Shown here one piece after another: positions 8,146-16,412 of a stretch of DNA of 64,000 nt; within the stretch, counting starts at the first letter, position 1, and the number at the start of each line of letters is the position of its first letter. The stretch is taken from contig DATMGK010000081.1 of NCBI GenBank assembly GCA_035555595.1, positions 1 to 64,000 on the forward strand. The letters run 5' to 3'. The notes beneath the pieces were generated by a model. That model was not told where the DNA came from. It made no database searches and saw only the letters and a program-made list of their open reading frames with translations. The position numbers were made by a program, and so were the translations under genes. Source of the DNA: Croceibacterium_A sp035555595 (GTDB lineage: Bacteria > Pseudomonadota > Alphaproteobacteria > Sphingomonadales > Sphingomonadaceae).

Positions 8146-9587
8146 TACGGCCCTATGTCAGAATCGCCGGAACGCAGACGATGTCCCTCGCTGGCCGGGA
8201 AGCCCAGCGCGGCGGAAACAGGGTCGTTCCAGCCATAGGGGTCGGCGCGAACGACCGGTTCGCCGCTCTCGTCGAACAGCACTGTCTGATAGAGCATCCG
8301 CACCGGAATTTCGCGTGGCAGGGGCACGAAGGTTTCTTTGCCCGTGGCGCGCGCCTTCTGCCATTCGTCCAGCACGCCTTCATCCCGCGCGATCATCTCA
8401 GCGAAGCCCAACGCGTCCTCAACGCGTACACAGCCGTGGCTGCGCTGGCGCTGCACTTCGTCGAACAGCTGCTTGGCGGGCGTGTCGTGAAGATAGATCT
8501 GATGCTCGTTCTTCATGTCGAACTTCACGAGGCCGAGTGAGTTCTGCGGTCCGGGCTGCTGCACGATCCAGCCATCCTTCCACGCCATGTTGTTGCGGCG
8601 GAGATAACCCGCGCCTTTGCCTGCGATCTCGCGGTTCTGGATGGAACGGGGCACCGTCCAGGTCGGGTTGGCAACCAGGCGATAGATCGGCGATCCCAGT
8701 TGCGGCGTCTCCGTCTCCGGCTTGCCGACAACGACCTTGCGGCTATCCACGATCTTGCCGTCACGCCAATAGGTCAGCCGCGCCGCGGCCAGATTCACGT
8801 CGATCCGCGTTGCGGGCGGCTCCGGGTCCAGCCACCGCATTCGTTCCATCGCGACGGCAATGGCCCGCGCGCGGTCTGCATCTGACAGGTTCAGGATTTC
8901 CAGTGCCTCGTTGCCGATGACGCCATCGGGCTTGATCCCGTAATCGGCCTGCATGCGCTGCACCGCGCGAACCATGGCGGCGTTGTAACTCTCGCCCTGA
9001 GCGGCGTTTCGATCGAGATAATCGGACGCCACGAGCTGCCGCGCGATGGCGGGGATGCGCGGATCGGACGCCCCCGGCTTCAGCGGTTCGCTGACCTCTG
9101 GAATACTGGGTGAGGGCGCGTCCCCTTCCTTCCGCAGGGCGAGATAGGCTTCGGAAAGCTTGCGATAATTCTCGCTGCGGGGGGCAAGGCTGTCGATCCA
9201 GTCGTCGACCTTACCCTTTGCCAGAGCTTCGGCGAGGCCTTGCCGAAGGTCTTCGTCAGGGCGGGGCACAGTATATATCGCATATAGCTTGGTGGGGTCG
9301 GATGCTCCTCGGGCCACGGCGGCCGCATAGCGCAGCGCACTGTTCGTAAGGGCTTCCTGCCCCTCTGTGCTTCCAGGATCGCCTTCCACGGCGAAGGACA
9401 TCCGATCGAGTGCGTGGGCGGCTCTGCCATCGATCGCTTTGCGTAACTGCCGTGCGGTCGCATCGCTCCAGCGCGCTTGCTCGACACTCGATTCTGAATT
9501 TCCGAAACTGGAGAGGGCGTCGCAGCCTGTCAGTGTGAGAGACATGGCCAGAAGTGAGCAGGCGATCAGGCGTTTATGCACTCGCAT
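8145..9587 (-). CDS. L,D-transpeptidase (YcbB/LdtD-like) lipoprotein
   Basis: A 480-residue L,D-transpeptidase predicted to form 3-3 cross-links in peptidoglycan or attach proteins to it, acting in the periplasm. The N-terminus is a lipoprotein signal (MRVHKRLIACSLLAMSLTLTGC, lipobox LTGC). A peptidoglycan-binding domain follows in the middle (AMVRAVQRMQADYGIKPDGVIG, near residue 210), then a YkuD catalytic domain with the active-site motif SHGCVRVED in the last third. It is shorter than E. coli YcbB (about 615). ATG 9587 has its AAGGA almost abutting; the GTG two codons later (9581) is better spaced, so the start is uncertain by two residues. A GGAAC-N16-CGTT promoter lies just upstream, predicting general-stress control. 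Confidence 0.9.
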   Translation of the reverse strand: MRVHKRLIACSLLAMSLTLTGCDALSSFGNSESSVEQARWSDATARQLRKAIDGRAAHALDRMSFAVEGDPGSTEGQEALTNSALRYAAAVARGASDPTKLYAIYTVPRPDEDLRQGLAEALAKGKVDDWIDSLAPRSENYRKLSEAYLALRKEGDAPSPSIPEVSEPLKPGASDPRIPAIARQLVASDYLDRNAAQGESYNAAMVRAVQRMQADYGIKPDGVIGNEALEILNLSDADRARAIAVAMERMRWLDPEPPATRIDVNLAAARLTYWRDGKIVDSRKVVVGKPETETPQLGSPIYRLVANPTWTVPRSIQNREIAGKGAGYLRRNNMAWKDGWIVQQPGPQNSLGLVKFDMKNEHQIYLHDTPAKQLFDEVQRQRSHGCVRVEDALGFAEMIARDEGVLDEWQKARATGKETFVPLPREIPVRMLYQTVLFDESGEPVVRADPYGWNDPVSAALGFPASEGHRLRSGDSDIGP

Positions 9588-9611
9588 TTCCTTACGGGAT
9601 TGAGCGAGGAT

Positions 9612-9636
9612 AACGGCAGACTGCCATTCGCGTTCC
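9612..9636 (-). promoter_or_regulatory. EcfG-type stress promoter for L,D-transpeptidase
   Basis: On the minus strand GGAAC (9636-9632) is followed after 16 bp by CGTT (9615-9612), an exact match to the alphaproteobacterial EcfG consensus GGAAC-N16/17-CGTT. The -10 element lies about 25 nt before the ATG at 9587. Confidence 0.7.
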
Positions 9637-9697
9637 ACGCGAGGAGGCGCGCTGCGGGCGTAAACACTGATATTTTCAGAAGAATCCGGGACCGCGC

Positions 9698-10372
9698 TCA
9701 GGCTCTTGCGGCATAAATCAGGCGCCCTTTCCCCAGATGGTCGAACACTGTGTTGAGATCGTCCTCTCCCACAGCGAAGCATCCCTGACTGCGCCCCAGC
9801 TTGCCGTGTGATTTGATCATGTCGGCATTTGCATACCATGCCCCGTGGATCACGATAGCGCGGTCCAGCGCGTTGTTGTTCGTGGGATCCAGGCCCTGCA
9901 AACGTTGCGACCGCCCATGCTTGCCGACATAATAATCGGCGGTCACGAAGGCGCCTTCGCTCGACGCGTTGGAATTGAATGCGTTCGAGAAGCTGTGCAG
10001 GAATCCCGTGTGGCCGGGATCGGACCCGGTGCCGTGCGTCACACGCAGATGGGAAACTTCCCCGCTGCCTATGTCGAGGAAATGGAGCCTTTTTTCCGAG
10101 GATGGGGCGGTAAAATCCACGATGGCGATACGATCCCGCCGCGTAACAGCATCGGAATGCTCGTCCAGCGCCGCCAGTGCACGCTCCACAAGCTGGGGAT
10201 CGAGCGAAGCGGGTAGTTTCCGTGCCGTGTTTACTCGGAAACTTACCGGTGTGATGGCCGGTGGTTCAGTTTTCAGGGGCCCGCTCGCGGAGCGGACAAG
10301 TGAACTGGCAGCTACGGCTGCGCCCGAAACCATCAGCGCTCGCCTACCGATCTGGAAGGGCTTTTCGCTCAT
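9698..10372 (-). CDS. Murein L,D-transpeptidase catalytic domain protein (YkuD_2 type)
   Basis: A 224-residue exported protein of the second L,D-transpeptidase type. It starts with MSEKPFQIGRRALMVSGAAVA, a twin-Arg containing hydrophobic signal that could be Tat-dependent. The catalytic region contains IVIHGAWYA and GRSQGCFAV with the active cysteine (family consensus RSQGC). ATG 10372 is chosen because the signal begins there. It lies 110 bp upstream of the larger L,D-transpeptidase on the same strand, with that gene's stress promoter in the gap, so the downstream gene can be expressed separately. Role: cell-wall remodelling; exact reaction not known for this subfamily. Confidence 0.85.
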   Translation of the reverse strand: MSEKPFQIGRRALMVSGAAVAASSLVRSASGPLKTEPPAITPVSFRVNTARKLPASLDPQLVERALAALDEHSDAVTRRDRIAIVDFTAPSSEKRLHFLDIGSGEVSHLRVTHGTGSDPGHTGFLHSFSNAFNSNASSEGAFVTADYYVGKHGRSQRLQGLDPTNNNALDRAIVIHGAWYANADMIKSHGKLGRSQGCFAVGEDDLNTVFDHLGKGRLIYAARA

Positions 10373-10475
10373 TGTTCCGATGTAGTGATCAGCCGATGAG
10401 TTTGAAGGCTGAAATCCCGCCAATCTCTCGGCTCGTCTCCTCTAACCAACTGTATAGCCCGCTTTACTTTCCGCC

Positions 10476-10501
10476 GGAACGGACGCGGGGAGGCTGGCGT
10501 T
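10476..10501 (+). promoter_or_regulatory. EcfG-type stress promoter for PNPOx-like gene
   Basis: GGAAC at 10476-10480 and CGTT at 10498-10501 are separated by 17 bp, matching the EcfG general-stress consensus. The start codon is 26 nt downstream. Confidence 0.75.
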
Positions 10502-10527
10502 GTAGGGGAAAGCAGGAGCTCCCCGAC

Positions 10528-11034
10528 ATGAAAGAACGTCAACACGACAACCCCGCCCCGCCGGAAGAGGTAATCGACCGCGTCTGGGAACTCGCCGGGA
10601 AAATCGATATCTGCATGCTCACCACATGGAACGGCCAGGAACAGCACAGCCGCCCCATGTCGGCCCGTCCCCGCCGCAACGAAGGCGTCTTCTATTTCCT
10701 CACCGATGTCGAAGCCGAAAAGAACGGCGAGATATCGTCCTATCCCAGGATATCGCTGGCCTGGGCGGATAACGGCAGCCACCGATATGCGGTCGTCACC
10801 GGCGAAGCGGCTGTTTCCAACGATCGGGCAAAAATCGCCGACCTCTGGGAAAAGACTGACAAGATCTGGTGGGAAGACGCCAATGATCCCACGATCCGCC
10901 TGCTGACCGTCATTCCCCACAAGGGTGAGATTTGGGACAGCCCCAATGCACTGGTGTCCGGCGCCAAGATGCTGAAAGCGATGGTGACGGGTGAGGCGCC
11001 TGAACTGGGAGACAACGCCTCCGTCAGGATGTGA
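10528..11034 (+). CDS. Pyridoxamine 5'-phosphate oxidase-like general stress protein
   Basis: A 168-residue split-barrel protein of the general stress protein 26 / pyridoxamine-phosphate-oxidase-like family, which bind FMN or F420-like flavins and are stress induced. Visible blocks are KIDICMLTTWNG, RPMSARP, GVFYFLTD and WWEDANDPTIRLLTVIPHKGEIWDS, ordered as in that family. ATG 10528 follows AGGAG by 9 nt; a longer in-frame extension upstream lacks this support and would run through the promoter. The GGAAC-N17-CGTT element fits the stress annotation. Convergent with the DNA-repair genes. Cytoplasmic; substrate not known. Confidence 0.88.
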   Translation: MKERQHDNPAPPEEVIDRVWELAGKIDICMLTTWNGQEQHSRPMSARPRRNEGVFYFLTDVEAEKNGEISSYPRISLAWADNGSHRYAVVTGEAAVSNDRAKIADLWEKTDKIWWEDANDPTIRLLTVIPHKGEIWDSPNALVSGAKMLKAMVTGEAPELGDNASVRM

Positions 11035-11048
11035 CGGCGGCATCTCGT

Positions 11049-12476
11049 TCATGCGTTCATGGCGCACCTCAGTGCTGTCAGATCTGCATGGAACTGCGCA
11101 TCTTCTCGTCGTTTTGCGTCGCCATCTAGCCGCAATATGTAGCTTGGGTGCGCGGTCAGCCACAGTCGCGCGCCATCCGGCAGAAGGGTGGCGCGACCAC
11201 GCTCCCGGCCAATACTCGGGGTGCGCCCCAGTATTGCCCGCCCCGCGCTCGCACCCAGCGCCAGAATGAAATCGGGCTGAACCAGCCGCCGCTCGGCGTC
11301 CAGCCACCAGCGGCAGTGGTCGATCTCTCCGGCGGAAGGATTGCGGTGGAGCCGCTTCTTTCCGCGTTGCTCGAACTTGAAATGCTTCACGGCATTGGTC
11401 AGCCGCGCCGTTGCCCGATCCAGTCCCGCTTGCGCCAGATGCTCGTTCAGCAACTGTCCCGCAGGACCGACGAAGGGGCGCCCCTCCAATTCCTCGTGAT
11501 CGCCTGGCTGTTCCCCGATGATCAGCAGCCGCGCCTGCGCCGGACCTTCGCCCGCAACCGCACGCGTTCCGTTGCAGCCGATCGGGCAGCGGCGGCAAGT
11601 TGAAATGCCCGTCGCGATGTCTTCCAGCGTCGATGGGGGAGGCATCTCAAAAGCGTCCGCCCCTTGCTCCACCATCGCTGCCTCGCGCGCCTGCGCCCCC
11701 GCAATCAGGTCCGGAATGAGGCGCGCCTCGGGGAGGTTTTTCCAATAGCGGCGGGGCATTTCCTTCACCATCGTCGCCACTTTCAACCGCGCCGGGTTGA
11801 AGATCGAGGCATAGTACCGCTGCCACAAATGCTCGGCGGCATCCTCTCCGGGGGCATCCTGCCTTCTTGCGCCGGGCGTTTCTGTCAGAACCTCGCCGTC
11901 CCAGTGCAGGCACAGGTCCGGCGTCAGGATCGACCAGCGTTGGCTGGCAAAGCGGTTCAGGAAGAAATCCGCATTGGCCCGCACGATGTGATGATCCGGC
12001 TCGAACCACGCGATGTAACGTTCCCCGCCATGCAGTTCTGCGACAGCGCGGAAGCGCACGAAGGCTCGCATCTTGTGAATGTCGCGCCGAACTTGCCGGG
12101 CCATCAGGGTCAGGCGGTGAACATCGGGATCAGCCGCCTTCTCCATCAGATGCCGATCCCCCTGCAACCGCCACAGCAGGCGATACAGCAGCGCCAGCCG
12201 TTCCGTGTCCCTGTGCAACACCACGCTTTCCGCAAGCATCAGAAAAGCCCGATTTACGGTTATCGAACGCTGAGTCGAGGTTAGGGGCAGGGCATGTGCC
12301 ATCTGGTCCCCAAACAGATCGCGCTCGTCCCGCACAGCGGATGACCATATCACACGTTCGGGCGGAATTCCGGCCGCTGCCAGCCCGCGCGCCTTGTCCC
12401 GCCAGTCATCGAAATCATCGGCGCGCCCGATCGCGACATGATAGAAATCTGCTCGCAAGGCTGGCGCTGCGCTCAA
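11049..12476 (-). CDS. UdgX-family uracil-DNA binding protein fused to SAM-associated N-terminal domain
   Basis: A two-domain protein of 475 residues. The N-terminal half (about 1-250) is the radical-SAM-associated DUF4130 type (DDFDDWRDKARGLAAAG, HKMRAFVRFR, HGGERYIAWFEPDH). The C-terminal half (about 280-475) is a family-5-like uracil-DNA glycosylase of the UdgX group: CRRCPIGCNGT with iron-sulfur-type cysteines, GEQPGDHEELEGRPFVGPAG and the UdgX-specific loop KKRLHRNPSAGEI, whose His corresponds to the residue that bonds covalently to abasic DNA in mycobacterial UdgX. There is no ATG near the domain start; I chose the TTG at 12476 that overlaps the preceding TGA (TTGA), indicating translational coupling to the radical SAM gene. 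Confidence 0.9.
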   Translation of the reverse strand: MSAAPALRADFYHVAIGRADDFDDWRDKARGLAAAGIPPERVIWSSAVRDERDLFGDQMAHALPLTSTQRSITVNRAFLMLAESVVLHRDTERLALLYRLLWRLQGDRHLMEKAADPDVHRLTLMARQVRRDIHKMRAFVRFRAVAELHGGERYIAWFEPDHHIVRANADFFLNRFASQRWSILTPDLCLHWDGEVLTETPGARRQDAPGEDAAEHLWQRYYASIFNPARLKVATMVKEMPRRYWKNLPEARLIPDLIAGAQAREAAMVEQGADAFEMPPPSTLEDIATGISTCRRCPIGCNGTRAVAGEGPAQARLLIIGEQPGDHEELEGRPFVGPAGQLLNEHLAQAGLDRATARLTNAVKHFKFEQRGKKRLHRNPSAGEIDHCRWWLDAERRLVQPDFILALGASAGRAILGRTPSIGRERGRATLLPDGARLWLTAHPSYILRLDGDAKRREDAQFHADLTALRCAMNA

Positions 12477-13711
12477 GCGAACAGTTCCATCTGCCGGGCC
12501 GGAGCCAGTCGGCCGCGCAGGTCCGCCCGGTCGATCAGCAGCGTTGGCCGCCAATCCACCGCCACAATGAAAGGGCGCATTTTCGATATTGACCGGGTCA
12601 GCCGGGCCAGATCGTCCAGCCGCAACCGATGATATCGGCGGGCCCGCAGGATCGCATCGACCGCGCCCACACCCAGCCCCGGCACGCGCAACAGCATTTC
12701 GCGCGGGGCGCGATTGATATCGACTGGAAAACTCTCCCGATGGGCAAGCGCCCATGCCAGCTTGGGATCGATGTCGAGCGGCAACATGCCCTTTGCGTCC
12801 GTGGCCTGCTGCACCTCGCTCGCGGCAAAGCCATAGAAGCGCACCAGCCAGTCCGACTGATAAAGACGGTGTTCGCGGATCAGCGGAGGGCGCCTCAGCG
12901 GCAGCACGGCGCTGGCGTCAGGAATAGGGCTGAAGGCGGAGTAATAGACACGCCGCAAGGCAAAGCGATCGTAAAGGCCGCTGGCCCGGCCGATGATCTC
13001 GCTGTCATTCGCACCATCGGCGCCAACGATCATCTGCGTGGACTGGCCCGCGGGCGCGAAACGCGGCGCATGGCGAAAGCGTTTGCGCGCATCTTTCGCT
13101 TCCGCGATGGCCTCGCCGATCCGCCCGATCGCGTCTTCGATCTGCTTGCTGTTCTTGTCAGGGGCGAGGCGGGCCAGCCCCGTATCGGTGGGCAGTTCCA
13201 CGTTGATCGACACGCGGTCCGCCCAAAGGCCCGCCCGCTCCACCAGTTCAGGGTCCGCTTCCGGTATCGTTTTCAGATGGATGTAGCCGCGAAAGCCGTG
13301 TTCCTTCCGCAGGCACCGCGCCACTTCGATCATCTGTTCCATCGTGTGGCTGGAAGATTTGGCGATGCCTGACGAAAGGAACAGCCCCTCGATATAATTC
13401 CGCCGGTAGAAGCTGAGCGTCAGGTCCACGACCTCTTGCGGCGAGAACCGCGCCCGCCGCACGTTCGAACTCTTGCGGTTGATGCAATAGTGGCAATCGA
13501 AAATGCAGTGATTGGTCAGCAGCAGTTTGAGCAGGGAAATGCACCGCCCGTCAGGCGCATAGGCGTGACAGATGCCCATACCTTCGGTGGAACCGAGGCC
13601 GTTCCCGTCACGACTATGCCGTTTGGCCGTTCCGGACGAGGCGCAAGAGGCATCATACTTCGCGGCATCCGCCAGAATCTCCAGCCGTTCAGTCAGGGTT
13701 AGGGTGGTCAT
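12473..13711 (-). CDS. Putative DNA modification/repair radical SAM protein
   Basis: A 412-residue radical SAM enzyme of the family always paired with the UdgX-type protein. The 4Fe-4S/SAM motif is C69-x3-C73-x2-C76 (CIFDCHYC), preceded by the family signature EGMGICHAYAPDGRCISLLKLL. The C-terminal part (about 320-390) holds a helix-hairpin-helix DNA-binding region (INRAPREMLLRVPGLGVGAVDAILRAR). Start ATG 13711 gives the conserved N-terminus (LEILADAAKYDASCASSG). A LexA box overlaps the promoter immediately before the ATG, and no ribosome-binding site is visible, so the mRNA may be leaderless. It is inferred to act in SOS-induced repair of damaged DNA; the reaction is unknown. Confidence 0.92.
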   Translation of the reverse strand: MTTLTLTERLEILADAAKYDASCASSGTAKRHSRDGNGLGSTEGMGICHAYAPDGRCISLLKLLLTNHCIFDCHYCINRKSSNVRRARFSPQEVVDLTLSFYRRNYIEGLFLSSGIAKSSSHTMEQMIEVARCLRKEHGFRGYIHLKTIPEADPELVERAGLWADRVSINVELPTDTGLARLAPDKNSKQIEDAIGRIGEAIAEAKDARKRFRHAPRFAPAGQSTQMIVGADGANDSEIIGRASGLYDRFALRRVYYSAFSPIPDASAVLPLRRPPLIREHRLYQSDWLVRFYGFAASEVQQATDAKGMLPLDIDPKLAWALAHRESFPVDINRAPREMLLRVPGLGVGAVDAILRARRYHRLRLDDLARLTRSISKMRPFIVAVDWRPTLLIDRADLRGRLAPARQMELFA

Positions 13712-13713
13712 AT

Positions 13714-13746
13714 GTTCTTAATATGTTCTTTTTCACTCCCTTCCAA
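13714..13746 (-). promoter_or_regulatory. SOS promoter: LexA box over the -10 of a leaderless promoter
   Basis: On the minus strand GAACATATTAAGAAC (13728-13714) is the direct-repeat LexA site of alphaproteobacteria (GAAC-N7-GAAC, equal to GTTC-N7-GTTC on the other strand). Inside it, TATTAA (13723-13718) is a good -10 lying 17 bp from TTGGAA (13746-13741). Transcription would begin at or next to the A of the ATG at 13711. Confidence 0.82.
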
Positions 13747-13765
13747 GATATGATGCGACCAACCG

Positions 13766-14740
13766 TTAGGATCGGTGGTCGTGACCGTCGCTCGGATGCC
13801 TGCCGTCTTTCGACGGCACGAAGCTGATTTCGGCAAGCCGCCACAGGCGCTGGTCCTCACCGGGCCAGTGATCGGCCAGATCGATCGGCCCTTCAGGTGG
13901 ATGGCAGCCGTGGATTTCCGCGCGGATGAGCCTGCCGGTTTCGCGCAGCCGGATAGTCGCGCCAGGAAACCGCTGTTCCAGCAAATTATGTAGCGCCTTG
14001 GCGTCCTGCGCTATCTCGGGGCCTGAAAGTGCGCGCGGGGCACCATCGACCAATTCAGCGGTGGAGGATCGAATAGCTTTGATCCCGTCGTTGAGGATAT
14101 CGAAAGAGATGAACGCCGCAGCCAGTGAGTCCGCCCACCACCAGCCCAGGCCCAGTCCGATGATCCCCGCGATACCTGCCGCGCCTGTCATCCAGTTCGC
14201 CTTGTTCATCAGCGCGTCGGTGTGCAGCAGCTTGTCTGCCAGTTCTTCCGCCAGCGGCAATTCCTTGCGGCCGATGATCATTGGCGGAATCATCGCATAG
14301 ACCTGCGCGCCGATCATCAGCCAGCCCAGCCAGATATCGTGTCCAAACAGATGTACAGAGCCGACCGTGGCGTGCTCCGCGCTGATCAGCGTCATCGCTG
14401 AATCGATCAGCAATAAGGCGCCCGTAGCCGCCAGAGCCACGGCCGCGAGAAAGAAGCCCAGCCCGTTCACCCGTTCGAAACCGAAGGGGAATTTGCGCGA
14501 CCGCCGCCCGGTGCGCTCCATGCGTGCGGCGACCAGGAAGGCAATCGGCGGCACCAGCCCCAGCGTGTCTTCGATCCAGGCTGTCTTCATCGTCTGGCTC
14601 TGGCCCATGACCACGCCCATCACGGCGATGATCGTGACCGTCCAGAAGATGTTCCAGTATTCCAGCCTTTCGGCCCGCCGCAGGGTCTCGCGCAAGTCAG
14701 GCGGCAGGCTTTCGGCATGGGTCATCGGCAGATCGGTCAT
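13766..14740 (-). CDS. Cation diffusion facilitator (CDF) family transporter
   Basis: A 324-residue inner-membrane metal/proton antiporter of the CDF family with about six hydrophobic segments between residues 30 and 220. The fold is recognisable from RRSRKFPFGFERVNGLG, HTDALMNKANWMTG and WWADSLAAAFISFDILNDG. The usual metal-site pattern differs: helix 2 has WIEDTLG, and helix 5 has H-x-D where H-x3-D is typical, so metal specificity is hard to predict. ATG 14740 overlaps the stop of the lipoprotein gene by 4 bp (ATGA). The C-terminal tail DGRHPSDGHDHRS is His/Asp-rich and could bind metal. Last gene of a three-gene overlapping operon. Confidence 0.88.
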   Translation of the reverse strand: MTDLPMTHAESLPPDLRETLRRAERLEYWNIFWTVTIIAVMGVVMGQSQTMKTAWIEDTLGLVPPIAFLVAARMERTGRRSRKFPFGFERVNGLGFFLAAVALAATGALLLIDSAMTLISAEHATVGSVHLFGHDIWLGWLMIGAQVYAMIPPMIIGRKELPLAEELADKLLHTDALMNKANWMTGAAGIAGIIGLGLGWWWADSLAAAFISFDILNDGIKAIRSSTAELVDGAPRALSGPEIAQDAKALHNLLEQRFPGATIRLRETGRLIRAEIHGCHPPEGPIDLADHWPGEDQRLWRLAEISFVPSKDGRHPSDGHDHRS

Positions 14741-15180
14741 CGCGTGCCCGCCTCGCTTGCGACCTGCCGGGCCTGATGTTCCACCAGCATGATCCAGCGG
14801 TTTTCCCCACCGCGCATGGCGGCGCGCCATTCGATCGGATCGTCAGGATTACCTTCGCTGCGGATCGCAGGAGAAAGGGCCGCCAGCGTCATCGACGGCG
14901 TGTCTTTGACGAACGGCGCTATCACCAGATCAAGCTCCCCCGCGTCGAGCCGGCGCAGCATGGGTTCGGTTGCGCCATCGCTGACCACCACGCTGGCACC
15001 CGTGGCGGTTTCCAGACCGTGCAGCAGGTTCATCGCTTCCGGCGGCAAATCTTGCGCCCCGACACGGATGGTCCCACGCGCCTCGATGTTCGCCAGCGTG
15101 TGTTCGGGATCGCGGGGCAGGGCGTCGCAGCCCGCCACCACGATTGCCGCAAGGGCAAGAAAAGCCCCACGCACAATCAC
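14737..15180 (-). CDS. Half-size solute-binding-protein-like lipoprotein
   Basis: A 147-residue lipoprotein (MIVRGAFLALAAIVVAGC, lipobox VAGC) resembling the first lobe of family-3 periplasmic solute-binding proteins: IEARGTIRVGAQDLPPE near the start and GELDLVIAPFVKDTP later. It is little more than half the normal length (about 230-260), so it has one lobe rather than a Venus-flytrap pair. No ABC permease is nearby. It overlaps both neighbours by 4 bp, giving tight coupling to an FAD oxidoreductase upstream and a CDF transporter downstream. A periplasmic metal or ligand sensor/chaperone for the transporter is possible, but that is inference. Confidence 0.75.
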   Translation of the reverse strand: MIVRGAFLALAAIVVAGCDALPRDPEHTLANIEARGTIRVGAQDLPPEAMNLLHGLETATGASVVVSDGATEPMLRRLDAGELDLVIAPFVKDTPSMTLAALSPAIRSEGNPDDPIEWRAAMRGGENRWIMLVEHQARQVASEAGTR

Positions 15181-16412
15181 CCTTCGTTTTCCCTATCGTT
15201 GAACCGATAGGGATCGAAGCACGCGGCGTCCGGATCTGCCTGACCTTCGATGGCGCTGCTAAGCAATTCGGCGGCCAGCGCCGCGAATGCGATGCCGTTA
15301 CCGCCGAAGCCGGCGGCCAGCCACATCGCGGGCATGTTGGCGGCGGGGCCGATAGCGGGCAATCCGTCTGGCGAACTGCCGAATGTCGCGGCCCATCGGC
15401 GATCTATCGGCAGCGGCCTTTCCAGACCCAGCAGCTTCGCGCTCCGGGCTGAGATCGTGCCGGCTTTGCTCTCGATCATCGCGTTGCGCCGGCCCTCATC
15501 GTGGAACTGCTCGTCCGCGCCGCCTGCGATAACGCGACCCTGCGCGCATGTGCGGATATAGAGATAGGGATCCGACGCCTCCCAGATCATCGCCCGCTCG
15601 CGCCAGGGCGGCTCCTCCAGCGGTGGTGTCGCCATGACAAAGGTGGAAAGCAGGCTGAATGCAGCGGGCAGGAACAGCCGTGCCCGTTCATAGCCTCCGG
15701 CGAAGATGGCCTGCCCCGCGTGGACCTGTGACCCGTCGGCCAGAGTCAGCAGAATACCGCCATGATCCGGCGCAACTCCGGTAACATCGCGGGGATAGCA
15801 GATGTGGGCGCCATGCCCACGGGCCCGCTCCAGCATTTCCAGCGTAAGAGCGGCAGGATCGATAGCAAAGCCGCCTGTCGATACCAGGCTCGCGCGCGGC
15901 GCGATGCAGAACCGTTCCGCGGTTTCTTCCGCCGTCAGGAATTGGGTTGGAAGGCCCGCTTTGCGGTGGAACTCGCACTCTTCCCGCAGGCTCGCTTCAT
16001 CAAGAACATTGCCGGCCAGATAGACAGTGGGGCAGTCGATGCACTCACAAGTCAGCCCCAACGCTTCGATCCGGTTCGCCAGTCCGCGCACTGCGGAATA
16101 AACGCGCCGCCACCGCCTTGCCGCTTCGTCAGCGCCGATTTGGCGAGACAGATCGCGCAGAGGAACGTCCATTGTCCACATGACTTCCGCGGTGGATGCT
16201 GCGGTACTGCCCCGGGCGGGTGGACGACGGTCCAGAAAGAGCAGGTCGTGCCCGGCCTCCGCCAGTCGCTGCCCCACGATCGCGCCCATGATGCCGGCGC
16301 CGATAATGGCGATGCCGCATGTTTCCGGCAGGGCATCGGATGGTGGAACCGGATAATCCCGTTCCAGCCAAACCGGTTCGCCCCCGCGCAGATCATGCTG
16401 CTCGCTAAGCAC
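15177..16412 (-). CDS. FAD-dependent oxidoreductase (DAO family)
   Basis: A 411-residue D-amino-acid-oxidase-fold flavoenzyme. The dinucleotide-binding motif is IAIIGAGIMGAIVGQRLAEAG (near residue 35) followed by LFLDRR with the acidic ribose contact, then the substrate domain and the C-terminal FAD motif LWLAAGFGGNGIAFA. No signal peptide, so cytoplasmic. I chose GTG 16412 because GGAG lies 5 nt upstream; a longer start would add 11 poorly supported residues. It heads a three-gene operon with ATGA overlaps. It is unlike sarcosine or glycine oxidases with a THI gene context, so its amine substrate is not evident. Confidence 0.85.
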   Translation of the reverse strand: MLSEQHDLRGGEPVWLERDYPVPPSDALPETCGIAIIGAGIMGAIVGQRLAEAGHDLLFLDRRPPARGSTAASTAEVMWTMDVPLRDLSRQIGADEAARRWRRVYSAVRGLANRIEALGLTCECIDCPTVYLAGNVLDEASLREECEFHRKAGLPTQFLTAEETAERFCIAPRASLVSTGGFAIDPAALTLEMLERARGHGAHICYPRDVTGVAPDHGGILLTLADGSQVHAGQAIFAGGYERARLFLPAAFSLLSTFVMATPPLEEPPWRERAMIWEASDPYLYIRTCAQGRVIAGGADEQFHDEGRRNAMIESKAGTISARSAKLLGLERPLPIDRRWAATFGSSPDGLPAIGPAANMPAMWLAAGFGGNGIAFAALAAELLSSAIEGQADPDAACFDPYRFNDRENEG

